From: a virus
Reading direction: 5' to 3' (one strand)
Length of the DNA stretch: 24,303 bases
IMG/VR virus record: IMGVR_UViG_3300046371_000150
Location: 1-24,303 of that record
Of the stretch, positions 12,461 through 20,405 are shown in pieces. Each line of letters begins with the position of its first letter. Within the stretch, counting starts at the first letter, position 1. A program made the translations under genes and the position numbers. The notes below the pieces were generated by a model, which saw nothing but the letters and a program-made list of their open reading frames with translations, was not told where the DNA came from and searched no databases.

Positions 12461-12466
12461 ATTATA
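12461..12466 (-). promoter_or_regulatory. Minus-strand -10 element TATAAT
   Basis: ATTATA on the plus strand gives a perfect TATAAT on the minus strand, 26 bases before the ATG of the antisense gene. The -35 position is AT-rich (TTTTAT) and matches poorly, so a full sigma70 promoter is uncertain. Confidence 0.4.
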
Positions 12467-12498
12467 GGATATATTAAAGCGATATAAAAGGAAAAATA

Positions 12499-12789
12499 AT
12501 GCCCCCACGCAAGACAAAAGACCCCCGACTAGCTAAAGCTGGCGTTAGCGGCTATAATAAGCCCAAGAGGACGCCATCGCATCCAACAAAGTCGCACGTT
12601 GTTGTGGCGAAGGAAGGTGACAAGGTGAAAACCATCCGCTTCGGCCAGCAGGGCGTTAGCGGTGCGGGTAAGTCACCAAAGACGGCATCCGAGAAGGCGA
12701 GGCGCAAGTCGTTCAAGGCTCGCCACGCAAAGAACATAGCCAAGGGCAAGATGTCTGCGGCTTTTTGGTCTAGCAAGGAGAAATGGTAA
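12499..12789 (+). CDS. Basic 96-residue phage protein
   Basis: The product is strongly basic and Gly/Ser/Lys rich: PPRKTKDPRLAKAGVSGYNK (2-21), TIRFGQQGVSGAG (45-57) and a C-terminal helix ARRKSFKARHAKNIAKGKMS. The motifs AGVSGYNKPKRTPSHPTKSH and RKSFKARHAKNI are familiar from conserved small proteins of marine and enteric phages, but no function is established to my knowledge. The charge suggests DNA binding, possibly inside the head. It begins the run of six small genes before the portal and has AAAGGAAA upstream of the start. The next gene starts on its stop codon (TAATG). Confidence 0.8.
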   Translation: MPPRKTKDPRLAKAGVSGYNKPKRTPSHPTKSHVVVAKEGDKVKTIRFGQQGVSGAGKSPKTASEKARRKSFKARHAKNIAKGKMSAAFWSSKEKW

Positions 12790-12854
12790 TGGCATACGGA
12801 AAAGGCAAAAAGAAAAAGGGCATGAACGTCAAGACTGGGAAATACTGCAAGTAA
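12789..12854 (+). CDS. 21-residue Lys-rich micro-protein
   Basis: ATG 12789 overlaps the previous stop (TAATG) and its own stop overlaps the next start in the same way. The product is MAYGKGKKKKGMNVKTGKYCK, with nine lysines among 21 residues. Perfect coupling at both ends argues that it is translated. Its N-terminus resembles that of the 63-residue protein at 13513 (MNYGKKKGM). It probably binds nucleic acid or phage protein; nothing more can be said. Confidence 0.55.
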   Translation: MAYGKGKKKKGMNVKTGKYCK

Positions 12855-13060
12855 TGTCGAGGAAGTTCCCGAAAGTGCCGAAGGATAAAAAGACAGGCGT
12901 TCCGAAGAAATATGTGGCGGGGTCGAAGTCTCCGAGCAAGAAGGCGGCTGAGATCAAGCGCACCGCCAAGGCTTACAAGCAGGGCAAGTCCATCGACATA
13001 AAGGCGGTAAGCGCATCACGCGCCGCGCAGTCAAAGAGGAAGAAACGTGCCAAAAGCTAA
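12854..13060 (+). CDS. Basic 68-residue protein
   Basis: The product is very basic throughout (SRKFPKVPKDKKTGVPKKYV at 2-21; AKAYKQGKSIDIKAV; ending SKRKKRAKS) and looks histone-tail-like with one central helix, SPSKKAAEIKRTAKAYKQG. It is coupled to the micro-protein upstream and overlaps the next gene by 14 bases. Likely roles are DNA compaction in the head or assembly; no family is recognised. Confidence 0.72.
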   Translation: MSRKFPKVPKDKKTGVPKKYVAGSKSPSKKAAEIKRTAKAYKQGKSIDIKAVSASRAAQSKRKKRAKS

Positions 13061-13307
13061 ACCTATTTCGGAGTCAACAAAAAAGACTCTCAAGGCCAAG
13101 GCGGAGAAGTCCGGCCTGACATATGGCGAGTTGTCAAAAGTTTACCGCAGGGGTCAGGGTGCGTATTTGTCGTCCGGCTCCAGAAACGTGCCGATGGCCG
13201 CTTGGTCTATGGGCAGGGTTAATAGTTATATTCGGGGCGACAAGGCTCGCACCGCCGATAAGGATATTTACAAGTCTGCGCGTAGCCGCAGTGGAAGGAA
13301 AAAATAA
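13047..13307 (+). CDS. DUF5824-like protein
   Basis: The start is GTG 13047 with GAGGAAG upstream, inside the end of the previous gene. The 86-residue product contains LTYGELSKVYRRGQGAYLSS (24-43), GSRNVPMAAWSMGRVNSYI and a basic tail ARSRSGRKK. The sequence KVYRRGxGAYxSSGSR followed by a Trp and RVNSYI is the pattern of DUF5824, a phage family of unknown function whose members often sit near structural genes. Stop and next ATG overlap as TAATG. Confidence 0.7.
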   Translation: MPKAKPISESTKKTLKAKAEKSGLTYGELSKVYRRGQGAYLSSGSRNVPMAAWSMGRVNSYIRGDKARTADKDIYKSARSRSGRKK

Positions 13308-13516
13308 TGTTTGTTTTGTGTGATATTTGCGCGCACCCTGTGCGCTGTTCTAATATGGAGCGTTGCTTGCAGGGCAAGGTTACGCCGTCCCCTAATCCCA
13401 GCCTAGATGTCAAGCCAAAGCCCCAGCACGTCAACACGTCTCAGGGTGACCGCATGACAGGCTCGGAGACTAAGCCAAAAATGAAATCCAAACTAAAGAA
13501 GGTTGTAAAAAAATGA
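13307..13516 (+). CDS. Small Cys-rich N-terminus, basic C-terminus protein
   Basis: The 69-residue product has Cys at 5, 8, 14 and 20 (CDICAHPVRCSNMERC), enough for one zinc site, then a Pro/Ser/Lys-rich disordered tail ending KMKSKLKKVVKK. It is coupled at both ends (TAATG upstream, ATGA downstream). Function is unknown; the layout recalls small zinc-binding nucleic-acid proteins. Confidence 0.62.
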   Translation: MFVLCDICAHPVRCSNMERCLQGKVTPSPNPSLDVKPKPQHVNTSQGDRMTGSETKPKMKSKLKKVVKK

Positions 13517-13704
13517 ACTACGGCAAGAAAAAGGGCATGCCCCTACCAAAATCAAAGCCAACTATGGGTGACATGAACGAGTCTATGGGTTCGGCTGGCA
13601 TCATGCGTCCCGCGCCAATGGGAAAGCCCGCGCCAATGGGAAAGCCAAAGCGCAAGCCTAGAGTGGGTCACAACACAACCTTGGGCAAGTACGCCGGAAA
13701 CTAA
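13513..13704 (+). CDS. Basic 63-residue protein with internal tandem repeat
   Basis: The product starts MNYGKKKGMPLPKSKPTMGD and contains two tandem copies of PAPMGK followed by PKRKPRVGH. An 18-bp unit (13609-13626, 13627-13644) is exactly duplicated in the DNA, indicating a recent in-frame duplication. The protein is probably disordered. It is the last small gene before the portal and probably virion-associated. Confidence 0.65.
   Translation: MNYGKKKGMPLPKSKPTMGDMNESMGSAGIMRPAPMGKPAPMGKPKRKPRVGHNTTLGKYAGN
13609..13644 (+). repeat. 18-bp tandem duplication
   Basis: CCCGCGCCAATGGGAAAG occurs twice without any difference, adding six codons (PAPMGK) in frame inside the 63-residue gene. The lack of divergence suggests a recent event or slippage-prone sequence. 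Confidence 0.9.
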
Positions 13705-13715
13705 AGGGGCATTCT

Positions 13716-15728
13716 ATGGCCGACCAGATGGACGACTATCAGTTAAGTAGCATCGTATCGAATGAGATAACCGATGCCCTTAACCATTTCGACAGCGAGT
13801 ACACCGAACAGCGTTTACGCGCTATGGACTTCTATCTGGGCGAGCCGTTAGGAAATGAGGTTGACGGCAAGTCGTCAGTCGTGGCCACAGAGGTTGCGGA
13901 CACCATCGAGTCGATGCTACCCAACATCATGCGCGTGTTCACGTCAAATGATGAATATGTCCGGTTCAAGCCGCGCACCGCAGAGGATGTGGAGAAGGCC
14001 GAACAGGCGTCAGATTACGTCAACCACGTCATTAACAATGACAATAACGGCTACCAGCTACTTCACACCTTCTTCAAGGATGCGCTTTTATTCCGGCTGG
14101 GTGTCGTGAAGTTCTACTGGGATGAGTCCGAGGAAGTAACCGAAGAAGAATATAACGGCCTGTCAGACGAAGAACTGGCGATGCTGATGGACGACCCTGA
14201 CGTTGAGATCGTCTCGCAGGAAGAAACCATCACCGAGACGTATGCAGATGAGGTGACAGGCGAACTGTTCCCAGTGTCGTCAACCTATGACCTGTCAGTC
14301 CGCGTCACACGCAAGTCCGGCAAGATTAAAGTCATCAACATACCGCCGGAAGAATTTCTGGTGTCACGCCGTGCTGTCTCACTGGATGAGGCGCACTTTA
14401 TGGCGCACCGCACGACTATGACCGTCAGCGACCTTGTGGCTATGGGCTATGACCGAGAGGAAGTGGAAGCACACGCGGGTGTCAGCGAGTTGGACATCGA
14501 CAGCGAGCGAACCCAACGTTTCCAAGACCTAGAGGCCGCGACAGGCACAGAGGCTTCCGATCCGGCACTGCGCGAGGTTGTGTATTACGAGTGCATCACC
14601 AACATCGATTATGACGGTGACGGCATTGCCGAGCGTAGACGTATCTGCGCCATCGGCTCGGAAGGCCAGCACATCCTGCACAATGAGCCGTTTGACCACG
14701 TCCCATTCGCGGCTGTCACGCCTATCATGATGCCGCACCGCCTGATTGGTCGCTCGATCTATGACATGACCGAGGACTTGCAGGTCATCAAGACGACCCT
14801 CATGCGCCAGTACCTAGACAGCGTGTACTCATCGACTCTGCCGCGTATGGCGGCTGTCGAGGGACAGGTTAATCTCGATGACTTGCTGGACGGCACGGCT
14901 GGCGGGGTTATCCGCGTCAGACAGGCTGGTATGTTACAGCAGATCACAGGCGCATCGGTTGGCGGAGAAATCCGGCCTCTAATGGATTACGTTGACACCG
15001 TGAAGCAACAGCGCACAGGCATGAGTGCCGCATCGCAGGGTCTGGACGCGGACGCACTGCAATCAAGCACCGCGTCAGCCGTGTCTGCCACGGTTCGCGG
15101 CGCACAGATAAAGCTAGAGTCAGTGGCGCGTACATTCGCCGAGACAGGCGTCAAGCAGTTGTTCAAGGGCATCCTGCACTTGGTAACCAAGTACGATAAC
15201 AAGGATCGCATCGTGCGCTTGCGTAACAAGTTTGTGCCGATCAACCCTGCCGAGTGGGAATCCGAGTTCGACTGCGTTGTGCAGGTCGGGCTTGGCACAT
15301 CTGACGATGAGACAAAGATTGCATTCCTGACGCAGATTGCGGCGAAGCAAGAGCAGATCATGATGCAGTTGGGTGCGAGCAACCCAATCGTGTCGATGCC
15401 TCAGTACGTTAATACACTGCGGTCTATTGCCGAGATTGGCGGATTTAAGGATGCGGATCAATTCTTCAACTCGCCGCAGATGATCCAGCAACAGATGGCC
15501 GCTATGCAAGCCCAGCCTGAACAGCCACAGCCTGATCCGAAGATGATCGAGATGCAACAGGATATGGCTATCAAGCGCGAGCGTATGCAGTTGGAGATAC
15601 AGCTAGAGCGTGAGAAGATGGCTATGGAGATGGAACTGCGTCAGCAGGAACTTCAAGCCGAGGCTGAACTTAGAGTGGCAAAGGCAGTGACCGATGCCGA
15701 AATTTCAACTAACTTGCCGAGGGTTTAG
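13716..15728 (+). CDS. Portal protein (P22-like)
   Basis: The 670-residue protein matches P22-type portals: an N-terminal part with LNHFDSEYTEQRLRAMDFYLGE (22-43), SSVVATEVADTIESMLPNIMRVF (52-75) and HTFFKDALLFRLGVVKFYWD, an acidic crown-like insertion about 135-185, then clip and stem elements such as DVQ/VIKTTLMRQYLDSVYSS and GGVIRVRQAGML. The last 120 residues are Gln/Glu/Met-rich coiled coil (MQAQPEQPQPDPKMIEMQQD and onward), forming the barrel or a disordered tail. Twelve copies form the channel for DNA packaging and exit and nucleate the head. Position after terminase and before scaffold and capsid is standard. Confidence 0.9.
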   Translation: MADQMDDYQLSSIVSNEITDALNHFDSEYTEQRLRAMDFYLGEPLGNEVDGKSSVVATEVADTIESMLPNIMRVFTSNDEYVRFKPRTAEDVEKAEQASDYVNHVINNDNNGYQLLHTFFKDALLFRLGVVKFYWDESEEVTEEEYNGLSDEELAMLMDDPDVEIVSQEETITETYADEVTGELFPVSSTYDLSVRVTRKSGKIKVINIPPEEFLVSRRAVSLDEAHFMAHRTTMTVSDLVAMGYDREEVEAHAGVSELDIDSERTQRFQDLEAATGTEASDPALREVVYYECITNIDYDGDGIAERRRICAIGSEGQHILHNEPFDHVPFAAVTPIMMPHRLIGRSIYDMTEDLQVIKTTLMRQYLDSVYSSTLPRMAAVEGQVNLDDLLDGTAGGVIRVRQAGMLQQITGASVGGEIRPLMDYVDTVKQQRTGMSAASQGLDADALQSSTASAVSATVRGAQIKLESVARTFAETGVKQLFKGILHLVTKYDNKDRIVRLRNKFVPINPAEWESEFDCVVQVGLGTSDDETKIAFLTQIAAKQEQIMMQLGASNPIVSMPQYVNTLRSIAEIGGFKDADQFFNSPQMIQQQMAAMQAQPEQPQPDPKMIEMQQDMAIKRERMQLEIQLEREKMAMEMELRQQELQAEAELRVAKAVTDAEISTNLPRV

Positions 15729-15730
15729 AT

Positions 15731-16702
15731 ATGAGGTTTGAGTCTGGACATTCTGGCGGAACTGGTCGACAGATTAGTCAGAGTTCCGATATTTACGGCG
15801 GTGGTCAAAGCAATGACCCCCAGCAACAGTTGGCTATGGCAAGAGAGCAGTCGTTCCGAGATCAGTCCGCCGCGATTGCCGCAGAACAGGCCGCCGCGCA
15901 GTTTGCGGAACAACAACGTCAGGATAATGTAGCCGCGCAAGTGTTAGCAAACGTACAACAGGCCGCCGCCGCAAGAGCCGCAGAACAGCAACTCCGAGAG
16001 CAACAGGCTAGGGATGAGATTGTTGGCAGGGCTTCTATGGGTTTCAACAATCTGGGCGGGTATAGCCCATCGCCTATAGACTTGGCGGCTCGGTATGGAT
16101 ACCGCGCACCGAGCGTTATGACGTACCTTGACGCTGGGAAGCCCTACAGTGGCTTGCTAGGCAGTCTGACAGGCAATGCCTACACGCAGTTACAGTCAGG
16201 TGTCGGACAGCCTGTGACAAGCGGTGTGGACGCATTTGGCAACCCCAGAGTGATTGGGTCATTTACAGAAACGCCATTCGGCGGAACCGTGTATTCCGGT
16301 AGGCAAGACCCAGAATACACAGGCGCATATGCAAACCTTGTGCGGCCTTATGACGACTCCGCAACCCGATACCGCGATGACCGCCCAGAGGTTGTCGGCT
16401 CAATAACAGACACCGCGACAGGCGAAGAAAAATGCCCGACCGGATATATGTTTGACGAAGATTTACAGGCTTGCCGCCTAGACACTGGTATGGGCGGAGA
16501 TCAGCGAGACGACAGGAATGACGGCACCGCCGCGTATGCCCGAATGGGGCTTCTCGATGTCGCGCCTGACTTCTCCGGCTCTGCATTTGGTGACGGTGCC
16601 GGATTCGGTGCGGCTAACTTGGCGTTCCGCCGCAGAAGCGCAACGCGGCCTGACATATTCAGAACACGGCCATCATTGGAAGGATACACGCTACTATCAT
16701 GA
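15731..16702 (+). CDS. Virion-region protein, 323 residues, unknown
   Basis: The N-terminal 100 residues are Gln/Ala-rich and predicted coiled coil (QQLAMAREQSFRDQSAAIAA and ARAAEQQLREQQARDE). The middle is Gly/Tyr/Pro-rich with turns like NLGGYSPSPIDL and NAYTQLQSGVGQ. Near residue 235 is KCPTGYMFDEDLQACRL, a two-Cys CPxGYxxDxxxxxC motif often seen once in phage structural proteins. The end is Gly/Phe-rich. No family is recognised. Between portal and scaffold it is probably a minor head or ejected protein. Its stop overlaps the next start as ATGA. Confidence 0.62.
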   Translation: MRFESGHSGGTGRQISQSSDIYGGGQSNDPQQQLAMAREQSFRDQSAAIAAEQAAAQFAEQQRQDNVAAQVLANVQQAAAARAAEQQLREQQARDEIVGRASMGFNNLGGYSPSPIDLAARYGYRAPSVMTYLDAGKPYSGLLGSLTGNAYTQLQSGVGQPVTSGVDAFGNPRVIGSFTETPFGGTVYSGRQDPEYTGAYANLVRPYDDSATRYRDDRPEVVGSITDTATGEEKCPTGYMFDEDLQACRLDTGMGGDQRDDRNDGTAAYARMGLLDVAPDFSGSAFGDGAGFGAANLAFRRRSATRPDIFRTRPSLEGYTLLS

Positions 16703-16989
16703 ACGAAGGAAAAGCAAGGGAAGCAATAAACCGCGCCTCAAAGGCCGAGGCGTTGTTAAAGAACGAATTGTTACAGGAAGGTTTTGACTACCTAGAGACG
16801 CAATTTATAGAGGCGTGGCGCAACAGCGAGGTCACTGACAACGAAAGCCGAGAACGCCTGTATCAGTTACTCAAGAATCTTGAGGCGTTGAAGGGGTACT
16901 TTAACACTGTAATTGAAGATGGTAAGATGGCGAATGCACAGCTTGAACAAGTCAAGATGCAAAACAATTTTAACACAAGGAAAAGGTGA
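16699..16989 (+). CDS. Small helical protein before scaffold
   Basis: The 96-residue product is almost entirely helical: MNEGKAREAINRASKAEALL (1-20), a second helix around FDYLETQFIEAWRNSEV, and a third with RERLYQLLKNLEALKGYFNTVI. Heptad-like spacing suggests oligomerisation. Short helical proteins immediately before the scaffold are common in related phages and may help head assembly; the function is unproven. The start overlaps the previous stop. Confidence 0.68.
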   Translation: MNEGKAREAINRASKAEALLKNELLQEGFDYLETQFIEAWRNSEVTDNESRERLYQLLKNLEALKGYFNTVIEDGKMANAQLEQVKMQNNFNTRKR

Positions 16990-16994
16990 TTTAT

Positions 16995-18017
16995 ATGTCC
17001 GACAATCCAGATGGAACCGGAGCAATTTCTTTTAACGATGCACTGAATCTTCTCAACACCCCATCAGAGGACAATGTAGTAGAAGAACGGTCAGAGGTAG
17101 AGGCACAGGATGCCGAACCTCAACAGCCTGAGATAGAGGCGGCTGACACATCAGAGGAAACGGCAGAATACGATGCCCCCGAAGATGACGATCAGGACGA
17201 TGATATTGATGACGGCGAAGATGCCTACGAGGACGAAGATCAAGACGAATACATTGAGGAACCTGAAACATACACCGTCAAAATTGATGGCGTAGAACAT
17301 CATGTCAGCCTAGATGAGCTTCGGAACGGTTATTCGCGCCAACAGGCATTTACAAAGCGTTCTATGGAACTGGCAGATCAACGCAAAGCCTTTGAAGCAG
17401 AGGCCGCCGAGACTAAGCAGTTGCGTGACGCTTACAAGCAACATCTCGATGTGTTGCAAGGTCAAATCCAGCAGACAACTCAGCAAGAGCCTGACTGGAG
17501 AGCATTAGCCGAAACAATGTCGGAACGTGATTTGTTTCTGTATAAGACTGAGTGGGATCAACAGAAAGAGTATTCCAAGCAGTTAGAGGCAGAGCAAAAC
17601 CGCATAGCCCAAGAGCAAGCACTTGAACAGCAAGAGCAAATGAAAAAGCACTTGGTTACGCAACGTGAAGATATGCTGAACCGCATACCTGACTGGAAAG
17701 ATGAAGATGTCCGCGACAGCGAGCGTCAGGAAGTCATCAAGTACGCTCAGAGGCGGATCGGGTTTTCTGAGGAAGAAATCGCAAATGCGTCTGACGCAAG
17801 GGCGATTGAACTTCTCTACAAGGCGTGGAAGTGGGACAATCTTCAAGGTAAGAAACCCGCCGCCAAGAAACGCACACAGAAAGCACCGAAGATGGCAAAG
17901 GCTGGGCAACCTCGCACTAAGAGTGATGTGCAAAACCGTTCGCGGAAGAAAGCACTTGATCGCCTCACTAAAGAGGGAAGTGTTGACGCCGCAGTCAACT
18001 ACTTGATGGGCAACTAG
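16995..18017 (+). CDS. Scaffolding protein
   Basis: ATG 16995 (MSDNPDGTGAISFNDALNLL) is preferred to an upstream GTG at 16986 because AAGG lies at the correct distance and the GTG overlaps the previous stop. The 340-residue protein is highly acidic at the start (EDDDQDDDIDDGEDAYEDED about 65-85), has a beta segment YTVKIDGVEHHVSLDELRNGY with RQQAFTKRSMELADQR (a pattern frequent in phage scaffolds), a long Gln/Glu coiled coil to about 240 and a basic C-terminus (KKPAAKKRTQKAPKMAKAG) that would contact the capsid protein. It lies directly upstream of the major capsid gene. Confidence 0.87.
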   Translation: MSDNPDGTGAISFNDALNLLNTPSEDNVVEERSEVEAQDAEPQQPEIEAADTSEETAEYDAPEDDDQDDDIDDGEDAYEDEDQDEYIEEPETYTVKIDGVEHHVSLDELRNGYSRQQAFTKRSMELADQRKAFEAEAAETKQLRDAYKQHLDVLQGQIQQTTQQEPDWRALAETMSERDLFLYKTEWDQQKEYSKQLEAEQNRIAQEQALEQQEQMKKHLVTQREDMLNRIPDWKDEDVRDSERQEVIKYAQRRIGFSEEEIANASDARAIELLYKAWKWDNLQGKKPAAKKRTQKAPKMAKAGQPRTKSDVQNRSRKKALDRLTKEGSVDAAVNYLMGN

Positions 18018-18034
18018 CCCAAGGAGAAACCAAA

Positions 18035-18985
18035 ATGACTACTTTTGCTACCAGTGCCGCAATCGGCCAAAAAGAAAGCCTTGCCGATATTATTTATCGG
18101 ATTGATCCTTCAGAAACACCCGCCTTCAGCAACATGAAGAAAAGCACTTCATCTGCTGTTTTTGTCGAGTGGCAGACCCAAAATCTTGCTAGCGCATCCG
18201 CTACCAATTTCGTGAACGAAGGAGCTGACGCCAGCACAGCGGCGGCCGTTCCGACAGTCCGCCTCGGTAACTATCATCAGATATCCGTTAAAAGTTTTGC
18301 CACATCAGGTACACTTGATTCAGTGGACACAGCAGGTAGGCAACGTGAACACAATTATCAAAAAGTGCTAAAAGCGATTGAGCTTCGTAGAGACATCGAG
18401 AAGTCAATCACCGACACAAATGTTGCACGTTCTGCATCAGACCCACGCAAATCTGCGTCCCTTGCGACTTGGATCACAAACGGTTCAGTCGGCGCGGGTG
18501 ATGGTGCTTTCTCAGCAGGTACAGGCACAGACACTGTGACTGACGGTACTGACCGTGCGTTGACTCTTGCACTCATAGAAGATGGAATGCAGGACGCTTG
18601 GACGCAGGGCGGAAACCCATCTATGATGCTGTCCAGTGCTGTAAATCGCGCTAATTTCAGTGACTTGAGTGCATCTGGCAACCTTGTCAGCAATGACGTG
18701 AACATGACTGCCGCGAAGGAAGTCGCCTACGTTGGTTCTACTTCTGTATTTCTCACAGATTTTGGCCAAGTTGAGGCAACACCATCACGCTTCATGTCAA
18801 ACGACAAGATGTTCCTGATCGACCCTGCATTTGTTGAACTTTGCACAATGAATGGCCGTAACTTTGCCGAAATCGAGTTGGCAAAGAACGGTGACGCAGA
18901 GCGTTCACAGATCATCTGTGAGTGGTCGTTAAAGCCGCTTGCTCCAAAAGCGCACGCTGGAATTTTCGATCTTTCTGGTTCATAA
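18035..18985 (+). CDS. Major capsid protein (DUF5309/SU10-type, HK97 fold)
   Basis: The 316-residue protein has the hallmark N-terminus IGQKESLADIIYRIDPSETP (10-29) followed by AFSNMKKSTSSAVFVEWQTQNL, and the conserved NYHQISVKSFATSGTLDSVDTAGR segment, then the RDIEKSIT helix and a C-terminal EWSLKPLAPKAHAGIFDL. These are features of the DUF5309 capsid family, which adopts the HK97 fold. A good AAGGAGAAA site precedes ATG 18035, consistent with high expression, and a terminator-like hairpin follows the stop. Confidence 0.93.
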   Translation: MTTFATSAAIGQKESLADIIYRIDPSETPAFSNMKKSTSSAVFVEWQTQNLASASATNFVNEGADASTAAAVPTVRLGNYHQISVKSFATSGTLDSVDTAGRQREHNYQKVLKAIELRRDIEKSITDTNVARSASDPRKSASLATWITNGSVGAGDGAFSAGTGTDTVTDGTDRALTLALIEDGMQDAWTQGGNPSMMLSSAVNRANFSDLSASGNLVSNDVNMTAAKEVAYVGSTSVFLTDFGQVEATPSRFMSNDKMFLIDPAFVELCTMNGRNFAEIELAKNGDAERSQIICEWSLKPLAPKAHAGIFDLSGS

Positions 18986-18998
18986 TCAATGACTTAGC

Positions 18999-19029
18999 GG
19001 GGGCGGCACAAGTCGCCCCTATTACTTTT
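18999..19029 (+). terminator. Terminator-like hairpin after the capsid gene
   Basis: GGGGCG (19000-19005) pairs with CGCCCC (19014-19019), extended by one G-T pair, with an 8-base loop. The following TATTACTTTTG has a broken T tract, so termination is probably partial; such sites after the capsid gene lower expression of downstream tail genes. Confidence 0.6.
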
Positions 19030-19043
19030 GTAAGGGATGTTAG

Positions 19044-19364
19044 ATGCAGAGAATTATTAAAAGCGATGCGGCGACAGGCACGGTGATGAAGATGCACCAA
19101 GACCACAGCGATACCGCAGTCGTTGAGACGATCCAGAACTTTGACAACCTGCTCAAGATCAATAAGCAGATGAGCAACGACTGGACTAACTCAAATTTCC
19201 ACGGCACACAGAAGCATATGCATCATGTGGCGGAAATACCAAACGTAGTTTATAATCATCTTCTGGAGACACTTGGCAGTCCGCGCGAAAACCCGAAGGC
19301 GTGGAAGGCTTGGTTAAACGATAGCCAAAACCGTGATTTTAGGACAGGCGGCGGAACACTATGA
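19044..19364 (+). CDS. Hypothetical 106-residue protein after capsid
   Basis: The product starts MQRIIKSDAATGTVMKMHQD and contains a His-rich stretch FHGTQKHMHHVAEIPNVVYN (53-72) followed by LLETLGSPRENPKAWKAWLND. It is mixed helical with a TGGGTL end. The pattern VAEIPNVVY...LG...P.AWK.WLND is familiar from similarly placed phage genes, but I know of no established function. It overlaps the adaptor gene by 4 bases and belongs to the head-tail gene set. Confidence 0.7.
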   Translation: MQRIIKSDAATGTVMKMHQDHSDTAVVETIQNFDNLLKINKQMSNDWTNSNFHGTQKHMHHVAEIPNVVYNHLLETLGSPRENPKAWKAWLNDSQNRDFRTGGGTL

Positions 19365-20005
19365 GCATCAGCACTTACACAGAGTTAAAGACGGCTGTCG
19401 CAAACTTCCTTGCGCGTGATGACCTGACTTCGCAGATACCAAACTTTATCCAGCTTGCCGAGTCGCGTATGTCGCGTGAACTTGAGACGCGAGATCAGGA
19501 AAAGCGAGCCACTGCGACTCTGACATCCGGCGATGAATATATTGCTTTGCCGACTGACTTGCGTGAAGTGCGAAGTGTAGCCCTGACGACCGACCCAAAG
19601 ACTGTGCTGACTTACTACAGCCCGACATCTTTGGACTCGACATATTCATCTGGCGGCTCCGGCAAGCCTCTCGGTTTCAGCATTGTCGGCGGTGAGATGA
19701 AACTGCGGCCAATCCCTGACTCCAGTTACACTGCCGAAATTATTTATGTCGGCGGTTTGTCGGCACTGTCTGACAGCAACCTGACTAATGTTGTCCTGAC
19801 CCGCCACCCTGACGCTTACCTTTATGGGGCTTTAGCCGAGTCCTACGCCTTTTTGCTAGATGAGACTAGGGCGGCGCAGTATATGCAACGCTTTAGTATG
19901 GCCATCGATGAGATTAAGGTCGATGAGCAACGCGCTCACTATGGCACCGGATCGCTCCAGATACAGTCTATCTACCAACGCCAAAACAATTCTGCGGAGA
20001 GTTAA
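19361..20005 (+). CDS. Head-tail adaptor protein (gp4/gp6-like)
   Basis: The 214-residue protein begins SISTYTELKTAVANFLARDD (2-21), then IPNFIQLAESRMSRELETRD, EYIALPTDLREVRSVALTTD, a hydrophobic turn KPLGFSIVGGEMKLRPIPD and the segment HPDAYLYGALAESYAFLLDETRAAQYMQRF near 148-177. This arrangement of N-terminal helices, LPxDLREVRS strand and YLYGALAE helix is typical of adaptor proteins that bind the portal ring and prolong the channel. The following small spacing to the Gp80-like gene fits the usual order. Confidence 0.82.
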   Translation: MSISTYTELKTAVANFLARDDLTSQIPNFIQLAESRMSRELETRDQEKRATATLTSGDEYIALPTDLREVRSVALTTDPKTVLTYYSPTSLDSTYSSGGSGKPLGFSIVGGEMKLRPIPDSSYTAEIIYVGGLSALSDSNLTNVVLTRHPDAYLYGALAESYAFLLDETRAAQYMQRFSMAIDEIKVDEQRAHYGTGSLQIQSIYQRQNNSAES

Positions 20006-20008
20006 AAA

Positions 20009-20395
20009 ATGTCAGCCCTTAGCGACTACCTAGAAGATGAACTGCTCGACCATATCCTTTCGGTTGGGTCTTACACAATGCCATCAAATGTCTATGTCGG
20101 CTTGTCAACCGGATCATTTGCGGATGACAATTCAGGCACCGAACTTAGCGGTAGCAACTACGCTCGCGTGGCGGCTACGTTCAGCGCGGCGTCAGGCGGC
20201 ACAACATCGAACAGTTCTGCCATCGAATTCGCGGCGGCCACTGGATCGTGGGGTAGCGTGTCACACTTCGGCATCTTTGACGCATCATCATCAGGCAACC
20301 TACTGATCCACGGCGCGTTCACCACTGCCAAGACAATCGCCTCTGGTGACATCCTAAAGATACCAACAGGCGACCTAGACATCACTGCGGCGTAG
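20009..20395 (+). CDS. Gp80-like tail protein
   Basis: The 128-residue protein fits a widespread phage tail-associated family often labelled Gp80 or tail fibre protein: LEDELLDHILSVGSYTMPSN (8-27), VYVGLSTGSFADDNSGTEL, YARVAATFSAASGGTTSN, and GSWGSVSHFGIFDASSSGNL, with a final ASGDILKIPTGDLDIT. The pattern of beta strands and WGxVxHFGIFDA is strongly conserved. It is likely a structural component of the tail or fibre attachment; the precise place in the particle is not known to me. Confidence 0.8.
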   Translation: MSALSDYLEDELLDHILSVGSYTMPSNVYVGLSTGSFADDNSGTELSGSNYARVAATFSAASGGTTSNSSAIEFAAATGSWGSVSHFGIFDASSSGNLLIHGAFTTAKTIASGDILKIPTGDLDITAA

Positions 20396-20405
20396 GTGAG
20401 CCGAT

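Noticed and set aside
15120-15557. 145-residue minus-strand frame opposite the portal gene
   Set aside because: Shadow of the portal coding sequence, without a ribosome-binding site or promoter.
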